From assembly GCA_963836915.1 (NCBI GenBank), contig CAWILH010000002.1, positions 2,852,001-2,916,000 of the forward strand: a DNA stretch of 64,000 nt. The letters are read 5' to 3'. Shown here piece by piece: positions 1-8,944 of the stretch. The DNA comes from Cryomorpha sp963836915. GTDB taxonomy: Bacteria; Bacteroidota; Bacteroidia; Flavobacteriales_D; Cryomorphaceae. How positions within the stretch are numbered: position 1 is the first letter of the stretch; each line of letters starts with the position of its first letter. The notes beneath the pieces are model-generated. The model searched no databases, was not told the origin of the DNA, and worked only from the letters and a program-made list of their open reading frames with translations. A program made the translations under genes and the position numbers.

Positions 1-1
1 C

Positions 2-1811
2 GATGCTGGTACGATCGATGTCTTGGCTCCAGGACTTGCAGCAACCATAGTTGATGATTTCAGCTATCCGGAGTTTGCGGGATACTTTGATTTAGGCGTA
101 GACAATTATGTTTTACAAATTACAGATCCCGATCAAACCACTGTAATTGCTTCGTATGAAGCAAATCTTGCAGATCTCGGTCTAGGCGGAAGTGCCATAA
201 CTGTTCTTGCTTCAGGGTTTTTAGATCCTGCGGTGAATAGTGACGGTGCTTCGTTTGGTCTTTGGGTGGCTTTGCCGGAAGGCGGAGCCCTGGTAGAATT
301 GGGTGCAGCCACTGCGCCAGAGAACGATAGTCCTTGTAACGCCTTACCATTGACCGACGCAGTGACCACTACTTCTAGCAATAGCTCTGCTACCGTAGAT
401 GCCGAAGAGCCCGTACCAACGCGAGGCGCCTGCACCGGTATTACTACGTGGTGTGATTGAACTATCTCCTATTGAGCCTGAATTTGACGGCTTTGCGCGC
501 CTTGAAAATACAGTTTGGTTCTCATTCGTTGCCCCCGCTTCGGGTGCAGTCGAAGTTACCACCTGTGGCTCGGAGACTACCTTTGACACGCAGTTGGCAA
601 TATACACTGCTACAGATTGCGATGATTATTCAACCTTTGAGCTTTTAAGTGCAAATGATGATTTTCCCCTAGCAAACTCTTGCACCCCGGGGTCGGAAGT
701 TGGGATATATAGCTCCTATATCACGGCTTGCGGCCTTACAGAAGGAGAGACTTATTACGTACAAGTAGACGGGTATAATGGAGAAACCGGTACCGTAGGC
801 ATCACCGCTACAAACCTTGACGAGTCGGCTTGTACCGCAAGACTTCAGGTGGTACATAACTCGCCAGATGCGGCGGCATTTACTGTAGATGTGCGCGTGA
901 ACGGTGATTTCCCAACGGCCGATTTTGACGATGTGCAGTTCCGCACTGCCACCCCAACGATCGATGCACCAGCAGGAGTGGCGCTCATCGTGACCGTTAA
1001 TCCTTCTACAAGTGTAGATGAAAGCGAAGCCTTCCTTTCAGAAGAGCTTGTGCTCATTCCTGGTGGGAGTTATCAAGTCATTGCGCAAGGCTTGGCAAGT
1101 CCATTGGGATATAATCCTGGTCCGGATGTGGCGCCCTTGGAATTGCAGATCATACAAGGTTACCTTGAAGCAAATCCAAGCGACAATAATACCTTTATTG
1201 CTGTTTCTCACGGTGCTACCGATGCTCCCAATGTTGATGTAGACAATCAATTTGCGGGTACCAGTATAATTGAAGACCTGCCTTACGGCGAAGTAGATGG
1301 GTACGTAGATGTTCCAGCAGATAATCTCACCATTTCGGTCACTGCCGCCGGTAGTACCGACATTGTAGGTTCTTATGTAGCTCCTTTGGCTTCCGCCAAT
1401 CTTGGGGGTGGAGCAATTACCGTTTTCGCGTCGGGATTTCTTGATCCTGCCCAAAACAGTGATGGACCAAGCTTCGGCCTATGGGCTTCTCTTCCAGAAG
1501 GTGGAGCGCTTATCCCACTCGAAGTCGTAACTGGGGTTGAAGAAATAGCGGCCATCGAAAGCCTTTCTTTATATCCCAATCCCAGCGCAGACCAGATTAC
1601 GGTTGATTTTGAGTTATTGACAGCCGAGCGAATATCTATAGATATCGTTAACCTTGTAGGAAAAACGGTATTGAGCAAGGATTTCGGTCAGCGCAGTACA
1701 GGTGCCAATCGCGAGCGCATCAACTTGAGCCAGCTCGCAGAAGGTTTTTACGTGCTCAATATGCATGTGGGATCAGAATCAGTAGCTACTAAAATTCAAG
1801 TGCAGCGATAA
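2..1811 (+). pseudogene. T9SS-sorted DUF4397-repeat surface protein, 5' partial and frameshifted
   Basis: The reading frame is open from base 2, so the N-terminus lies outside the window. The first frame ends at a TGA at 458-460. The protein then continues one frame on, from about 447-462 to 1811, which fits a single extra base. Two DUF4397-like repeat units are visible: both end in a near-identical block (ITVLASGFLDPAVNSDG in one, ITVFASGFLDPAQNSDG in the other, each followed by SFGLW and LPEGGAL). Between them is a CUB-like or PPC-like segment (TVWFSFVAPASG) and another DUF4397 start (QVVHNSPDA). The last ~80 residues are a type A T9SS sorting domain (LYPNPSADQ to KIQVQR), so the product should be secreted and surface-anchored. 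Function beyond that is unknown. The family call is secure; whether the frameshift is biological is not. Confidence 0.75.
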
Positions 1812-1834
1812 GTTTCATCTTTGAGTCTGATGAT

Positions 1835-1867
1835 AAGCCGCTCCGAAATTTTCGGAGCGGCTTTTTT
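1835..1867 (+). terminator. Rho-independent terminator after the DUF4397 gene
   Basis: The inverted repeat AAGCCGCTCCGAAA / TTTCGGAGCGGCTT is followed by a T run. It starts about 24 bases after the stop. Its stem is almost the same as the terminator at 4910-4943. Confidence 0.85.
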
Positions 1868-2032
1868 GCTTTTCAATTTATTCAAAAATCACCTGACTTT
1901 ATAGCGTTAGATAAGTGGCTGACTTAGAATACCCAAGAAACCAACGACTCTTTTTTTACATATTTATTACTGTATATTTTCATCTTTTAGACTTCCCCTA
2001 ATGCTGGTTTTCAGTAGGAAAATCATTGAACA

Positions 2033-2060
2033 TTGCCGGATTTCTATCTGTTTATTTGTG
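2033..2060 (+). promoter_or_regulatory. Possible promoter of the fasciclin gene
   Basis: The interval 1868-2108 has no gene. It contains TTG at 2033-2035 and TATTTGTG at 2053-2060, a weak match to the Bacteroidota -33/-7 pattern, about 50 bases before the original ATG at 2109. The match has a mismatch in the -7 box and short spacing, so this is tentative. Confidence 0.3.
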
Positions 2061-2108
2061 CGTTGTCGAACGAATTGACGACGTTATGTAATCCAAAAAA
2101 CCATAATC

Positions 2109-2147
2109 ATGAAAAAAGTTCTATTAAGTTTACTTGAGTTCAAGTAA
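2109..2147 (+). pseudogene. 5' fragment of the fasciclin gene, cut off by IS30
   Basis: ATG at 2109 opens a frame that reads MKKVLLSLL and then runs into the IS30 end and stops at 2145-2147. These residues are the charged N-region and the beginning of the hydrophobic core of a signal peptide. The missing rest (SLFLMSGVALMAQP) is found in frame just beyond the right end of the IS at 3350. The two pieces together make a normal Sec signal peptide for the fasciclin protein. Confidence 0.75.
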
Positions 2148-3349
2148 CAAATGCAACTAATTTGTAAAATAATAATTGATTCATTTCAAAGATAGGTGTT
2201 TCATACTGAAAGCGCTTTCTTGGTCTGTTATTGAGCTTGTTTTCGATGGCCTTTACCTGTTCTTCGGTTATTGTCTTAAAGTCCGTTTTCTTGGGTATAT
2301 ATTGTCTTATCAGGCCGTTCAGGTTTTCGTTTGAGCCCCTTTCCCATGAGTGGTAGGGGCGTGCGAAGTAGCAGTCGATCCCCAAGCTGTCGGAAAGCTG
2401 GACGTGGTCGGCAAACTCTTTTCCGTTGTCGAAGGTGATGGTGTGGATGTAGGGAAGCCAGTCCTGTAGCATCTCCGTGATGGCTTCACGGACAACGGAT
2501 GCATGTTTGGACTCCACCTTCGCTATTTTGACCATCCCGGTCCTGCGGTCGTTGATGGTAACCAAGGCCTGCTCGTGTCCCTTGCCCATTATCAGGTCAC
2601 CTTCAAGGTCTCCGAACCGGGAGCGGTCATCAACGATTTCGGGCCGCTGCGCTATGCTCACCCTGTTTTTGATCATTCCCCTTCTATCCTTCGCGGCCCC
2701 TCGTTTGCGGTAGCGCCGGCCCTTGCGTCGAAGGTGCTCATGCAGGGTGCCCTTCTTTTTTTTGTCCGTATAGACGTAGCGGTAAATAGTCTCGTGCGAT
2801 ACGCAGTCCACCCCGTTCTTTTTGCTCCACCCCGCGATCTGCTCCGGGCTGTAGTCGTTTTCCAGCATCGTTCTCACGCGCCCCTCGATCTCAGGGGTGA
2901 AACGTTTGTGTTTCTTTTTCTTCGCTTCGCGCTCGCTGCTCTTGCGATCGGCCAGGTCGGCGCTGTACTGCTTGCTGCGGGCGTCGCAGTTGCGCCGGAG
3001 CTCCCGGCTTATCACCGATTTGTCGCGCCCTAGGCGCGTTCCTATCTCTGCCAGCTTCATGCCTTCGGTTCGCAATGCCGAAATAACATATCTTTGTTCA
3101 CGTGTCAAGTGTCCCATTTGCATCTTCATTTTTAGCGATTTGGAGCGTAAAGGTAGCATGACCAAAATTCAGGGAAGAAGGCCAACAGCCTTTCTTCCCT
3201 TTTTCTTGCGTTGCACAGCAATCATGGGTGATGTATCACGCTACAGAAACTGTTTTTCTTTTTGGCGCCGACCCCCCGAACTGGAAGGGAGCGCCGAAAA
3301 GAAAAATGGTTTTCTCCGAACCGAAAAGTTGCATTTGTAGGTTGAATTC
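2136..3349 (-). mobile_element. IS30-family insertion sequence (about 1.2 kb)
   Basis: The element is defined by an IS30 transposase gene and imperfect terminal inverted repeats: TTCAAGTAACAAATGCAACT at 2139-2158 and, read from the other end, TTCAACCTACAAATGCAACT at 3346-3327. The match may extend three bases outward on each side (GAG/GAA). I could not settle the exact ends or a target duplication. A GGGAAGAAGGC hairpin lies at about 3172-3200 between the transposase start and the right end. It could block transcription entering from outside. The insertion interrupts the signal peptide of the fasciclin gene. Confidence 0.8.
2140..3129 (-). CDS. IS30-family transposase
   Basis: This is the transposase of the surrounding element and carries out DDE-type cut and rejoin at the inverted repeats. 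The N-terminal part is an IS30 helix-turn-helix (MGHLTREQRYVISAL, then LAEIGTRLGRDKSVISREL). The integrase core has the acidic triad in EGDLIMG, FDNGKEF and SNENLNGL. I place the start at the ATG at 3129 or 3117, because MGHLTREQR is the usual beginning; the frame is open upstream to 3165. The stop codon lies inside the left inverted repeat. The gene looks intact, so the element may still be active. Confidence 0.9.
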   Translation of the reverse strand: MKMQMGHLTREQRYVISALRTEGMKLAEIGTRLGRDKSVISRELRRNCDARSKQYSADLADRKSSEREAKKKKHKRFTPEIEGRVRTMLENDYSPEQIAGWSKKNGVDCVSHETIYRYVYTDKKKKGTLHEHLRRKGRRYRKRGAAKDRRGMIKNRVSIAQRPEIVDDRSRFGDLEGDLIMGKGHEQALVTINDRRTGMVKIAKVESKHASVVREAITEMLQDWLPYIHTITFDNGKEFADHVQLSDSLGIDCYFARPYHSWERGSNENLNGLIRQYIPKKTDFKTITEEQVKAIENKLNNRPRKRFQYETPIFEMNQLLFYKLVAFVT

Positions 3350-3361
3350 AGCTTATTTTTA

Positions 3362-4888
3362 ATGTCGGGTGTGGCGCTTATGGCGCAGCCCACAGAATCG
3401 ATTGCTACCATTGTGGCAAATAGTGACGTGCACAATACCTTAGAAGCGGCAATCGGCGCGGCAGGCTTGACCGCTACCTTAGATGGTACTGATGATCTCA
3501 CGCTCTTTGCACCTACCGATGCAGCTTTTGATGCCTTGCCTGCCAATTTGGTAAATGCACTATTGACCGATCCTACTGGAGTCCTGACCGATGTACTGCT
3601 TTACCACGTACTGGCAGGTGAAAATTTATCCACATCCCTCAGCGATGGTCAGGAAGTCACTACGCTATTTGATGAACAGATTTCTACCATCTCAATTGTC
3701 GATGGGGATGTATTTATCAATAATGCTCAAATAACCACGGTAGATGTGCTTGCCACAAACGGAGTGGTACACATTATCGACGCCGTGCTGATTCCTGAGA
3801 CTACTACCGTATTTGATGTAGTGGCCGAGAGCGATGTTCACAATACACTCGAAGCCGCATTAAGTGCTGCCGGTTTGGAAGAAACACTAAGCAATTCGGG
3901 AAGTTTTACCCTTTTCGCTCCGACCGATGCCGCCTTCGAAGCACTTCCAGAAGGAGTGGTAGAGCTATTGCTTACCGACCCCACTGGTGTGCTGAGCGAA
4001 GTGCTATTATACCACGCCGTTAATTCAATAGCGCTATCTACCGACCTTTCAGATGGGCAGGTGGTGACTACCATTAATGGTCAGGATGTAACCATAGGTG
4101 TAGCCGGATCTACGGTCACCGTAAATGGTGCAGAAGTAGTGATCGCAGATATACCAACGACTAATGGAGTAGTGCACGTAATAGATGCAGTGTTGGTGCC
4201 CGCGACGACTACGGTATACGATGTCGTGGTAAATAGTGACGATCACACGATCTTAGAATCAGCGATCAATCTAGCAGGACTGGATGAATTATTGAGCAGT
4301 ACCGGAACATATACACTTTTTGCACCCACAGATGCAGCTTTCAACAATCTGGAAGCGGGAGTTTTGGAGTCGCTCACCGATGATCCCCAAGGCCTACTTA
4401 CGCAAGTGCTTACGTACCATGTTTTAGGATCAATCGAAATATCTTCCAACCTTGTTGACGGCCCTGTGGCTACTGTTTTTGTTGAGACCGTTGATATTCT
4501 GGTCAGTGGTGGAAGCGTAATGGTAAATGATGCCACAGTTACGGCAGCCGACATCGCGACCATAAATGGAGTGGTGCATGTAATCGATGCCGTATTGGTT
4601 CCGACTACGCTTAGCGTAAACGATATAAAGGAGCTAAAAACGCTGGAAATCTACCCCAATCCTGTTGTCGATCAACTTTCAGTAAATCTTGAGCTTGTCG
4701 AATCGGCGCGTGTTTCTATCGATATCGTAGACCTTACGGGGCGCGTAGTCAAATCTTTTGACTATGGCAAGCGAAGCGCAGGAGTACAGCGTGAAGTATT
4801 GAACCTACAGGATATTTCAAAAGGGATCTACCTTATGAATCTGAACATTGGAAAAAATCAGGTGGGCCGAAAAATTCAAGTACAGTAG
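3362..4888 (+). CDS. Triple fasciclin (FAS1) domain T9SS surface protein, signal peptide split by IS30
   Basis: Three FAS1 adhesion domains occur at about residues 10-135, 147-275 and 283-412. Each has the LFAPTDAAF motif and the GVVHIIDAVL or GVVHVIDAVL ending. A type A T9SS sorting domain follows (IYPNPVVDQ to RKIQVQ, residues ~430-508). The protein is probably a cell-surface or matrix adhesin. The current frame begins MSGVALMAQP, which has a hydrophobic end but no positive N-region; that part sits at 2109 on the far side of the IS30 element. The gene is therefore likely silent, or its product stays in the cell. The C-terminal domain resembles that of the DUF4397 protein at 2-1811 closely. 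FAS1 identification is firm. Confidence 0.9.
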   Translation: MSGVALMAQPTESIATIVANSDVHNTLEAAIGAAGLTATLDGTDDLTLFAPTDAAFDALPANLVNALLTDPTGVLTDVLLYHVLAGENLSTSLSDGQEVTTLFDEQISTISIVDGDVFINNAQITTVDVLATNGVVHIIDAVLIPETTTVFDVVAESDVHNTLEAALSAAGLEETLSNSGSFTLFAPTDAAFEALPEGVVELLLTDPTGVLSEVLLYHAVNSIALSTDLSDGQVVTTINGQDVTIGVAGSTVTVNGAEVVIADIPTTNGVVHVIDAVLVPATTTVYDVVVNSDDHTILESAINLAGLDELLSSTGTYTLFAPTDAAFNNLEAGVLESLTDDPQGLLTQVLTYHVLGSIEISSNLVDGPVATVFVETVDILVSGGSVMVNDATVTAADIATINGVVHVIDAVLVPTTLSVNDIKELKTLEIYPNPVVDQLSVNLELVESARVSIDIVDLTGRVVKSFDYGKRSAGVQREVLNLQDISKGIYLMNLNIGKNQVGRKIQVQ

Positions 4889-4909
4889 TACGCGACATAC
4901 ATTTCTGTT

Positions 4910-4943
4910 GCCGCTCCGAAATTTTTCGGAGCGGCTTTTTTTT
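4910..4943 (+). terminator. Rho-independent terminator after the fasciclin gene
   Basis: The stem GCCGCTCCGAAA / TTTCGGAGCGGC is followed by eight Ts. The stem is nearly the same as the terminator at 1835-1867, behind the other T9SS gene. Confidence 0.85.
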
Positions 4944-4978
4944 GAACCAGTTCCAAATTTAGCTGTTAATTGGCCGTA

Positions 4979-5125
4979 ATGCGTGGAACCAAGAAAGAAC
5001 ACCTTCCTACCAAAATTTGCCCCGTGTGTGAGCGTCCTTTCGCTTGGCGCAAAAAATGGGAGAAAAATTGGGATCAGATAAAATACTGTAGTGAAAGATG
5101 CAGACGCAATGCACCGAAAAGTTGA
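4979..5125 (+). CDS. DUF2256 family small zinc-binding-like protein
   Basis: This 48-residue protein starts at ATG 4979 (MRGTKKEHLPTKICPVCERP) and ends at TGA 5125. It has a treble-clef-like CPVC ... CSERC cysteine set and the family's conserved WRKKW and WD.IKYCSERCR segments, matching DUF2256. Family members are commonly encoded beside cryptochrome/photolyase genes, and here cryptochrome DASH follows 94 bases later on the same strand. The function is unknown; a role in light or DNA repair is inferred only from neighbourhood. Confidence 0.88.
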   Translation: MRGTKKEHLPTKICPVCERPFAWRKKWEKNWDQIKYCSERCRRNAPKS

Positions 5126-5219
5126 AGTACAATGGAAGTCGTGTATGCTTTAGGGGGTTCGTCTTTTTGCGCAAAGCAGCGAAACAGTACGTTGAATATT
5201 TGAAAAAAAACAGAACAGT

Positions 5220-6635
5220 ATGAGCAGAGCAATACTTTGGTTTAGAACGGATTTACGCATTTTGGACAATGAAGCTTTGGCGAAAGCCTCGGCGCGTTTT
5301 GACGAAATAATACCGGTATATATATTCGATCCTGAATATTTGGCGCAAAGCCGCTACCAAGCAAAAAAAATCGATTCTTTAAGACTGCAATTCATCCTAC
5401 AAAGCTTAGCCGACCTTAAGAAACAGCTCAAGGCCAAAGGAGCGGACTTGCTCGTGCGCATGGGCGATGCCGCCAACGAAATAAAGTCTATAGCAGGGGA
5501 ATACGAAGTAGATGCCGTGTATGCCCATAAGAATGTGGGAACGGAAGAAGATGAGATCGAAGAAAAGGTAAAAGCTGCCCTCGGTGAAAATATAGAGCTC
5601 AAGCTCTTTTGGGGACATACCCTTTTTCATGTCAATGACCTGCCTTTTGAGTACAAGCAACTACCCGATGTATACACCGATTTCAGAAAGCAATGTGAAA
5701 AGAAGGCTGAGGTGAGACCCACTTTTTCGGCACCAGAAACCATAAAAGCACCTGGCGGGTTGGAAGGTGAAGAACTGCCAGACCTGAAAGCCTTTGGCCT
5801 TGAAGCCCAGACTATTGCTGATAAGGCTGCCATTAGTCTAAAGGGCGGCGAAGAAGAAGCCCGACATAGATTGAAACATTATTTATGGGATTCTGAGCAG
5901 CTTACGGTTTACAAGAAAACCCGGAATGGACTTTTGGGGAAAGACTATAGCAGCAAGTTCTCAGCTTGGTTGGCACAGGGGTGCATTTCGCCGCGTACCA
6001 TCTGTGAAGAAGTGAAGCGGTACGAGAAGGAAATTGCCAAAAACCAATCGACCTATTGGCTGGTCTTCGAGTTGATATGGAGAGATTATTTCAGCTACGT
6101 GACCTTAAAGTTTGGCTCGAAGCTCTTTTATCCTGGGGGCATTCGTGATGAATCCATCCAATGGAAGCGTGATCCAGAATCGCTCGAAGCTTGGAAAGAA
6201 GGCCGCACCGGAATACCCTTTATAGATGCCAATATGAGAGAGCTAAATGAATCGGGCTTTATGAGCAACCGTGGGAGGCAAAATGTGGCCAGCTTTTTTG
6301 TGAAAGACTTAAGGCAAGACTGGCGCACGGGGGCTGCTTATTTTGAGCAAAAGCTGATAGACTATGATGTGGCCAGCAACTGGGGAAACTGGGCGTATGT
6401 AGCTGGCGTGGGCAACGATCCTAGAGATGACCGCTGGTTTAATGTGATAAGCCAAGCACAGCGCTATGATACTGAAGGGAAATATGTGAAGCATTGGATA
6501 CCCGCGCTACAGAATGTTGACAAACAGCATATTCATACACCGTGGACACTCAACCAAAATGAAATTGCCATGTATGAGCTTGACGGCACGGCATACGCCG
6601 ACCCCCTGTTCGTTTCAAAAAAATGGAAGCTCTAA
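5220..6635 (+). CDS. Cryptochrome DASH
   Basis: This FAD- and antenna-cofactor-binding blue-light protein belongs to the photolyase/cryptochrome superfamily; DASH members can repair CPD lesions in single-stranded DNA. The N-terminal alpha/beta photolyase domain begins SRAILWFRTDLRILDNEAL. The C-terminal FAD domain shows WRDYFSYV, GIPFIDANMRELNESGFMSNRGRQNVAS (in part) and the DASH-typical NDPRDDRWFN then AQRYDTEGKYVKHW. At 471 residues it has normal length for bacterial DASH proteins. It lies downstream of the DUF2256 gene and heads the light-related cluster, which also includes carotenoid genes and an Fe-S photolyase. Confidence 0.93.
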   Translation: MSRAILWFRTDLRILDNEALAKASARFDEIIPVYIFDPEYLAQSRYQAKKIDSLRLQFILQSLADLKKQLKAKGADLLVRMGDAANEIKSIAGEYEVDAVYAHKNVGTEEDEIEEKVKAALGENIELKLFWGHTLFHVNDLPFEYKQLPDVYTDFRKQCEKKAEVRPTFSAPETIKAPGGLEGEELPDLKAFGLEAQTIADKAAISLKGGEEEARHRLKHYLWDSEQLTVYKKTRNGLLGKDYSSKFSAWLAQGCISPRTICEEVKRYEKEIAKNQSTYWLVFELIWRDYFSYVTLKFGSKLFYPGGIRDESIQWKRDPESLEAWKEGRTGIPFIDANMRELNESGFMSNRGRQNVASFFVKDLRQDWRTGAAYFEQKLIDYDVASNWGNWAYVAGVGNDPRDDRWFNVISQAQRYDTEGKYVKHWIPALQNVDKQHIHTPWTLNQNEIAMYELDGTAYADPLFVSKKWKL

Positions 6636-7196
6636 CTACAGCTTTCCAACCAGACGGAAGTAGTCTTTTAGGGTCATCTTGGTAGCTTTTATATTGCTTT
6701 CAGTGAGCCAATGGGGTTCATTTTTGCCGCTTACCAAAGCTATGCGGTATTTTCTGTTCAGGCCTTGATATATGGTGCGGGCAAATTCGAATTGAGATTC
6801 GTTATACATTGCCGGAAAGGCTAGGCTATCTCTTTTCACCCCGGCAGAATCGAGGATTACATAACTGTAATTTTTTTTAAGAATATAGTTGGTGTCGATT
6901 CGGACGAAGGCTTCATTGCTCCGCCAATTATTATAAAAAGCGAAGGGTAGAAAATTACCAATGCTATCTTCGAAGAGCGTATTCATCCGATATACGTCCA
7001 TGATACCCCCGCCTTCTTCGGATGTGGCGTAATAGAATGCCCGAACATTCTTAAAATAAAGCTCGGCCGACTCCGTAGTGCCAAAGCTGATCGTATCTAT
7101 CTTGAGCGGTCGCACCTTGGGCTGGGTAAGCACTACGATGATCAACATTACTGCCACCCAAAGGCCAAACCAAAGGATTATCTTATTTTTCGGCAT
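6636..7196 (-). CDS. Hypothetical membrane-anchored protein
   Basis: I do not recognise this 186-residue protein. It has one N-terminal transmembrane helix (about residues 7-24, ILWFGLWVAVMLIIVVL) followed by a soluble domain of mixed character, probably periplasmic. There are no cysteine pairs or catalytic motifs I can name. It is convergent with cryptochrome DASH, with no gap between the two stops, and divergent from the SelL-like gene at 7256. It is probably an independent unit inserted in the plus-strand cluster. Confidence 0.7.
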   Translation of the reverse strand: MPKNKIILWFGLWVAVMLIIVVLTQPKVRPLKIDTISFGTTESAELYFKNVRAFYYATSEEGGGIMDVYRMNTLFEDSIGNFLPFAFYNNWRSNEAFVRIDTNYILKKNYSYVILDSAGVKRDSLAFPAMYNESQFEFARTIYQGLNRKYRIALVSGKNEPHWLTESNIKATKMTLKDYFRLVGKL

Positions 7197-7255
7197 TCCA
7201 TATTAATAAACAATGACATCGATTCCTTGTTTACAGTAGATAGCATTGGCAGCGT

Positions 7256-7753
7256 ATGCAATTCATTACAGATACCGGAGAAGAGTTAAGGCAGATTGTA
7301 GATTCAGAGAAAGTTCTCTTGGTATTCTTACGTCATTTTGGCTGTACTTTCTGCCGCGAGACCATGTCAGAGCTAGCCGGAGCCCAATCCCACATAGAAG
7401 GGGATGGATACAGGATCATCATCGTACACATGGCATCACATACATTGGGCACCAAAATGTTGCGGCTTTACGACCTTCATGACATAGCCCATATCTCCGA
7501 TCCCGATTGCGAGCTCTATAAATCTTACGGCCTACTGAAGGCAGATTTCAGAGCGATGTTTGGTGTGAAGAATTGGTGGCGCGCGTTCGTGGCTGGATTG
7601 GTCAAGGGCCACCTCGTGGGCAAAGAAGCCGGAGACCCTTATCAAATGCCGGGCATATTTCTCTTCAGGGATAGCGAAATTTCTAATAGATTTACCTACC
7701 GTTATGTATCCGACCTTCCGGATTTTAAAAAAATAGTCAAGGTAGCATCATGA
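7256..7753 (+). CDS. SelL-related peroxiredoxin-like thiol redox protein
   Basis: This thioredoxin-fold protein belongs to the AhpC/TSA-like (PRX-like2/SelL-related) group. After an N-terminal strand, LLVFLRHFGCTFCRE gives a CxxC redox centre at about residues 29-32; selenoprotein SelL homologues have UxxU or CxxC here. The central part (HISDPDCELYKSYGL) is the group's typical middle motif. It should reduce disulfides or peroxides in the cytoplasm; its substrate is unknown. Its stop overlaps the start of the carotene hydroxylase gene by 4 bases, which suggests a shared transcript and a possible antioxidant role beside the carotenoid genes. Confidence 0.8.
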   Translation: MQFITDTGEELRQIVDSEKVLLVFLRHFGCTFCRETMSELAGAQSHIEGDGYRIIIVHMASHTLGTKMLRLYDLHDIAHISDPDCELYKSYGLLKADFRAMFGVKNWWRAFVAGLVKGHLVGKEAGDPYQMPGIFLFRDSEISNRFTYRYVSDLPDFKKIVKVAS

Positions 7754-8208
7754 TCCTTCTTTACGCTTTCATAGTTTTGGCCACATTCTTTTTTATGGAG
7801 TTTATGGCTTGGGCTACGCATAAATACATTATGCATGGTCTGGGATGGTATTTTCACCTAGACCATCACCAGCACCAGCCTGGCTTCTTCGAAAAGAATG
7901 ATGTATTCTTTATCATATTTGCCATTCCTTCTTGGCTCTTTATTATGTTTGGTATGATGGCGGGCAATGACTGGAAGCTCTACGTGGGTATCGGAATAGC
8001 ACTTTACGGTATCTGCTACTTTTTGGTGCACGATGTATTTATCCACCAGCGCTTCCCTTGGTTTAAGCGCACAGACAATGTGTACTTTCGCGCCATTAGA
8101 AAAGCCCACAAGGTGCACCATAAGCACCGGGGAAAAGAGGAAGGAGAGTGTTTTGGAATGCTCTTGGTACCTCTGAAATATTTTAAGGAAGCTCAACGGG
8201 CTACTTAA
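7750..8208 (+). CDS. crtZ: Beta-carotene hydroxylase (CrtZ type)
   Basis: This membrane di-iron hydroxylase converts beta-carotene to zeaxanthin. Four His clusters of the fatty acid hydroxylase superfamily are present: HKYIMH, HLDHHQH, HDVFIHQ and HKVHHKH. Hydrophobic segments lie between them. The 152-residue length fits bacterial CrtZ. ATG at 7750 overlaps the end of the SelL-like gene, and lycopene cyclase starts 24 bases downstream, so substrate and product enzymes are co-encoded. Phytoene synthase and desaturase genes are not in the window and must lie elsewhere. Confidence 0.93.
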   Translation: MILLYAFIVLATFFFMEFMAWATHKYIMHGLGWYFHLDHHQHQPGFFEKNDVFFIIFAIPSWLFIMFGMMAGNDWKLYVGIGIALYGICYFLVHDVFIHQRFPWFKRTDNVYFRAIRKAHKVHHKHRGKEEGECFGMLLVPLKYFKEAQRAT

Positions 8209-8232
8209 CTACGCCAGCATAAATCGCACGAA

Positions 8233-8943
8233 GTGGAGCATTACCTTTATTTGATCATCGACTTATTGACCATTGGTTTCCCACTCTTCCGCAGCTTTGA
8301 GCCCCGACTTCATTTCTACAAGTATTGGCGACCCACGATCACCGGTATTGCTGTTATGTCCTTGATTTTCATTCCGTGGGACGTTTGGTTTACATCTATT
8401 GGGGTATGGGGGTTCAATGATGATTACCTTACTGGGCTACGAATTGCCAATCTACCCATTGAAGAATGGCTCTTTTTTTTCGTCGTTCCCTTCGCCTGTG
8501 TGTTTATCTATGAAGTATTGAATTATTTCATTCCAAAACCTTATTTGAAGTCCATTCAAAATAGAATAACAGCAGTTCTAATATTCTTTTCGTTTCTGCT
8601 CTCTGTGGTTTTTGTCGATCGCATTTACACATTCACCACCTTCTCCCTGCTCAGCCTATTTCTTATTTGGCATTTGCTCATCAATAAGAGCGATTACCTG
8701 GGGAAGTTTTATTTTGCATTCATCATTATTCAGTTGCCTTTTTCTTTGGTGAATGGCGTACTTACCGGGATGTTTACAGAGTCTCCTGTAGTTTGGTATA
8801 ATGATATGGAGATCATAGGTATTAGAATGATCAGTATTCCGGTAGAAGATGTGGGGTACAACATGTTGATGCTGCTCATTGTTATCACAGTATTGGAAAT
8901 GCAAAAAATTCGCACTGTTTCGGGAGTGCTTAATGTGACTTGA
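8233..8943 (+). CDS. Lycopene cyclase, fused CrtYcd type
   Basis: This integral membrane enzyme converts lycopene to beta-carotene. Two lycopene-cyclase domains are fused in 236 residues. The first includes FIPWDVWFTSIGVWGFNDD and IEEWLFFFVVP; the second repeats the pattern with WYNDMEIIGIRMISIPVEDVGY (shown in part) and acidic residues near the helix ends. Six or seven hydrophobic helices are visible. Translation starts at GTG 8233 (MEHYLY). It sits directly behind crtZ and one base before the DUF2805 gene. This heterodimer-derived cyclase type is common in Bacteroidota, Archaea and Actinobacteria. Confidence 0.92.
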   Translation: MEHYLYLIIDLLTIGFPLFRSFEPRLHFYKYWRPTITGIAVMSLIFIPWDVWFTSIGVWGFNDDYLTGLRIANLPIEEWLFFFVVPFACVFIYEVLNYFIPKPYLKSIQNRITAVLIFFSFLLSVVFVDRIYTFTTFSLLSLFLIWHLLINKSDYLGKFYFAFIIIQLPFSLVNGVLTGMFTESPVVWYNDMEIIGIRMISIPVEDVGYNMLMLLIVITVLEMQKIRTVSGVLNVT

Positions 8944-8944
8944 T

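Noticed and set aside
2503..3033. Long plus-strand frame opposite the IS30 transposase
   Set aside because: It is an antisense shadow of the transposase gene with no recognisable protein features.
5406..5660. Minus-strand frame inside cryptochrome DASH
   Set aside because: It lies fully within a well-supported gene on the other strand and does not resemble a protein family.
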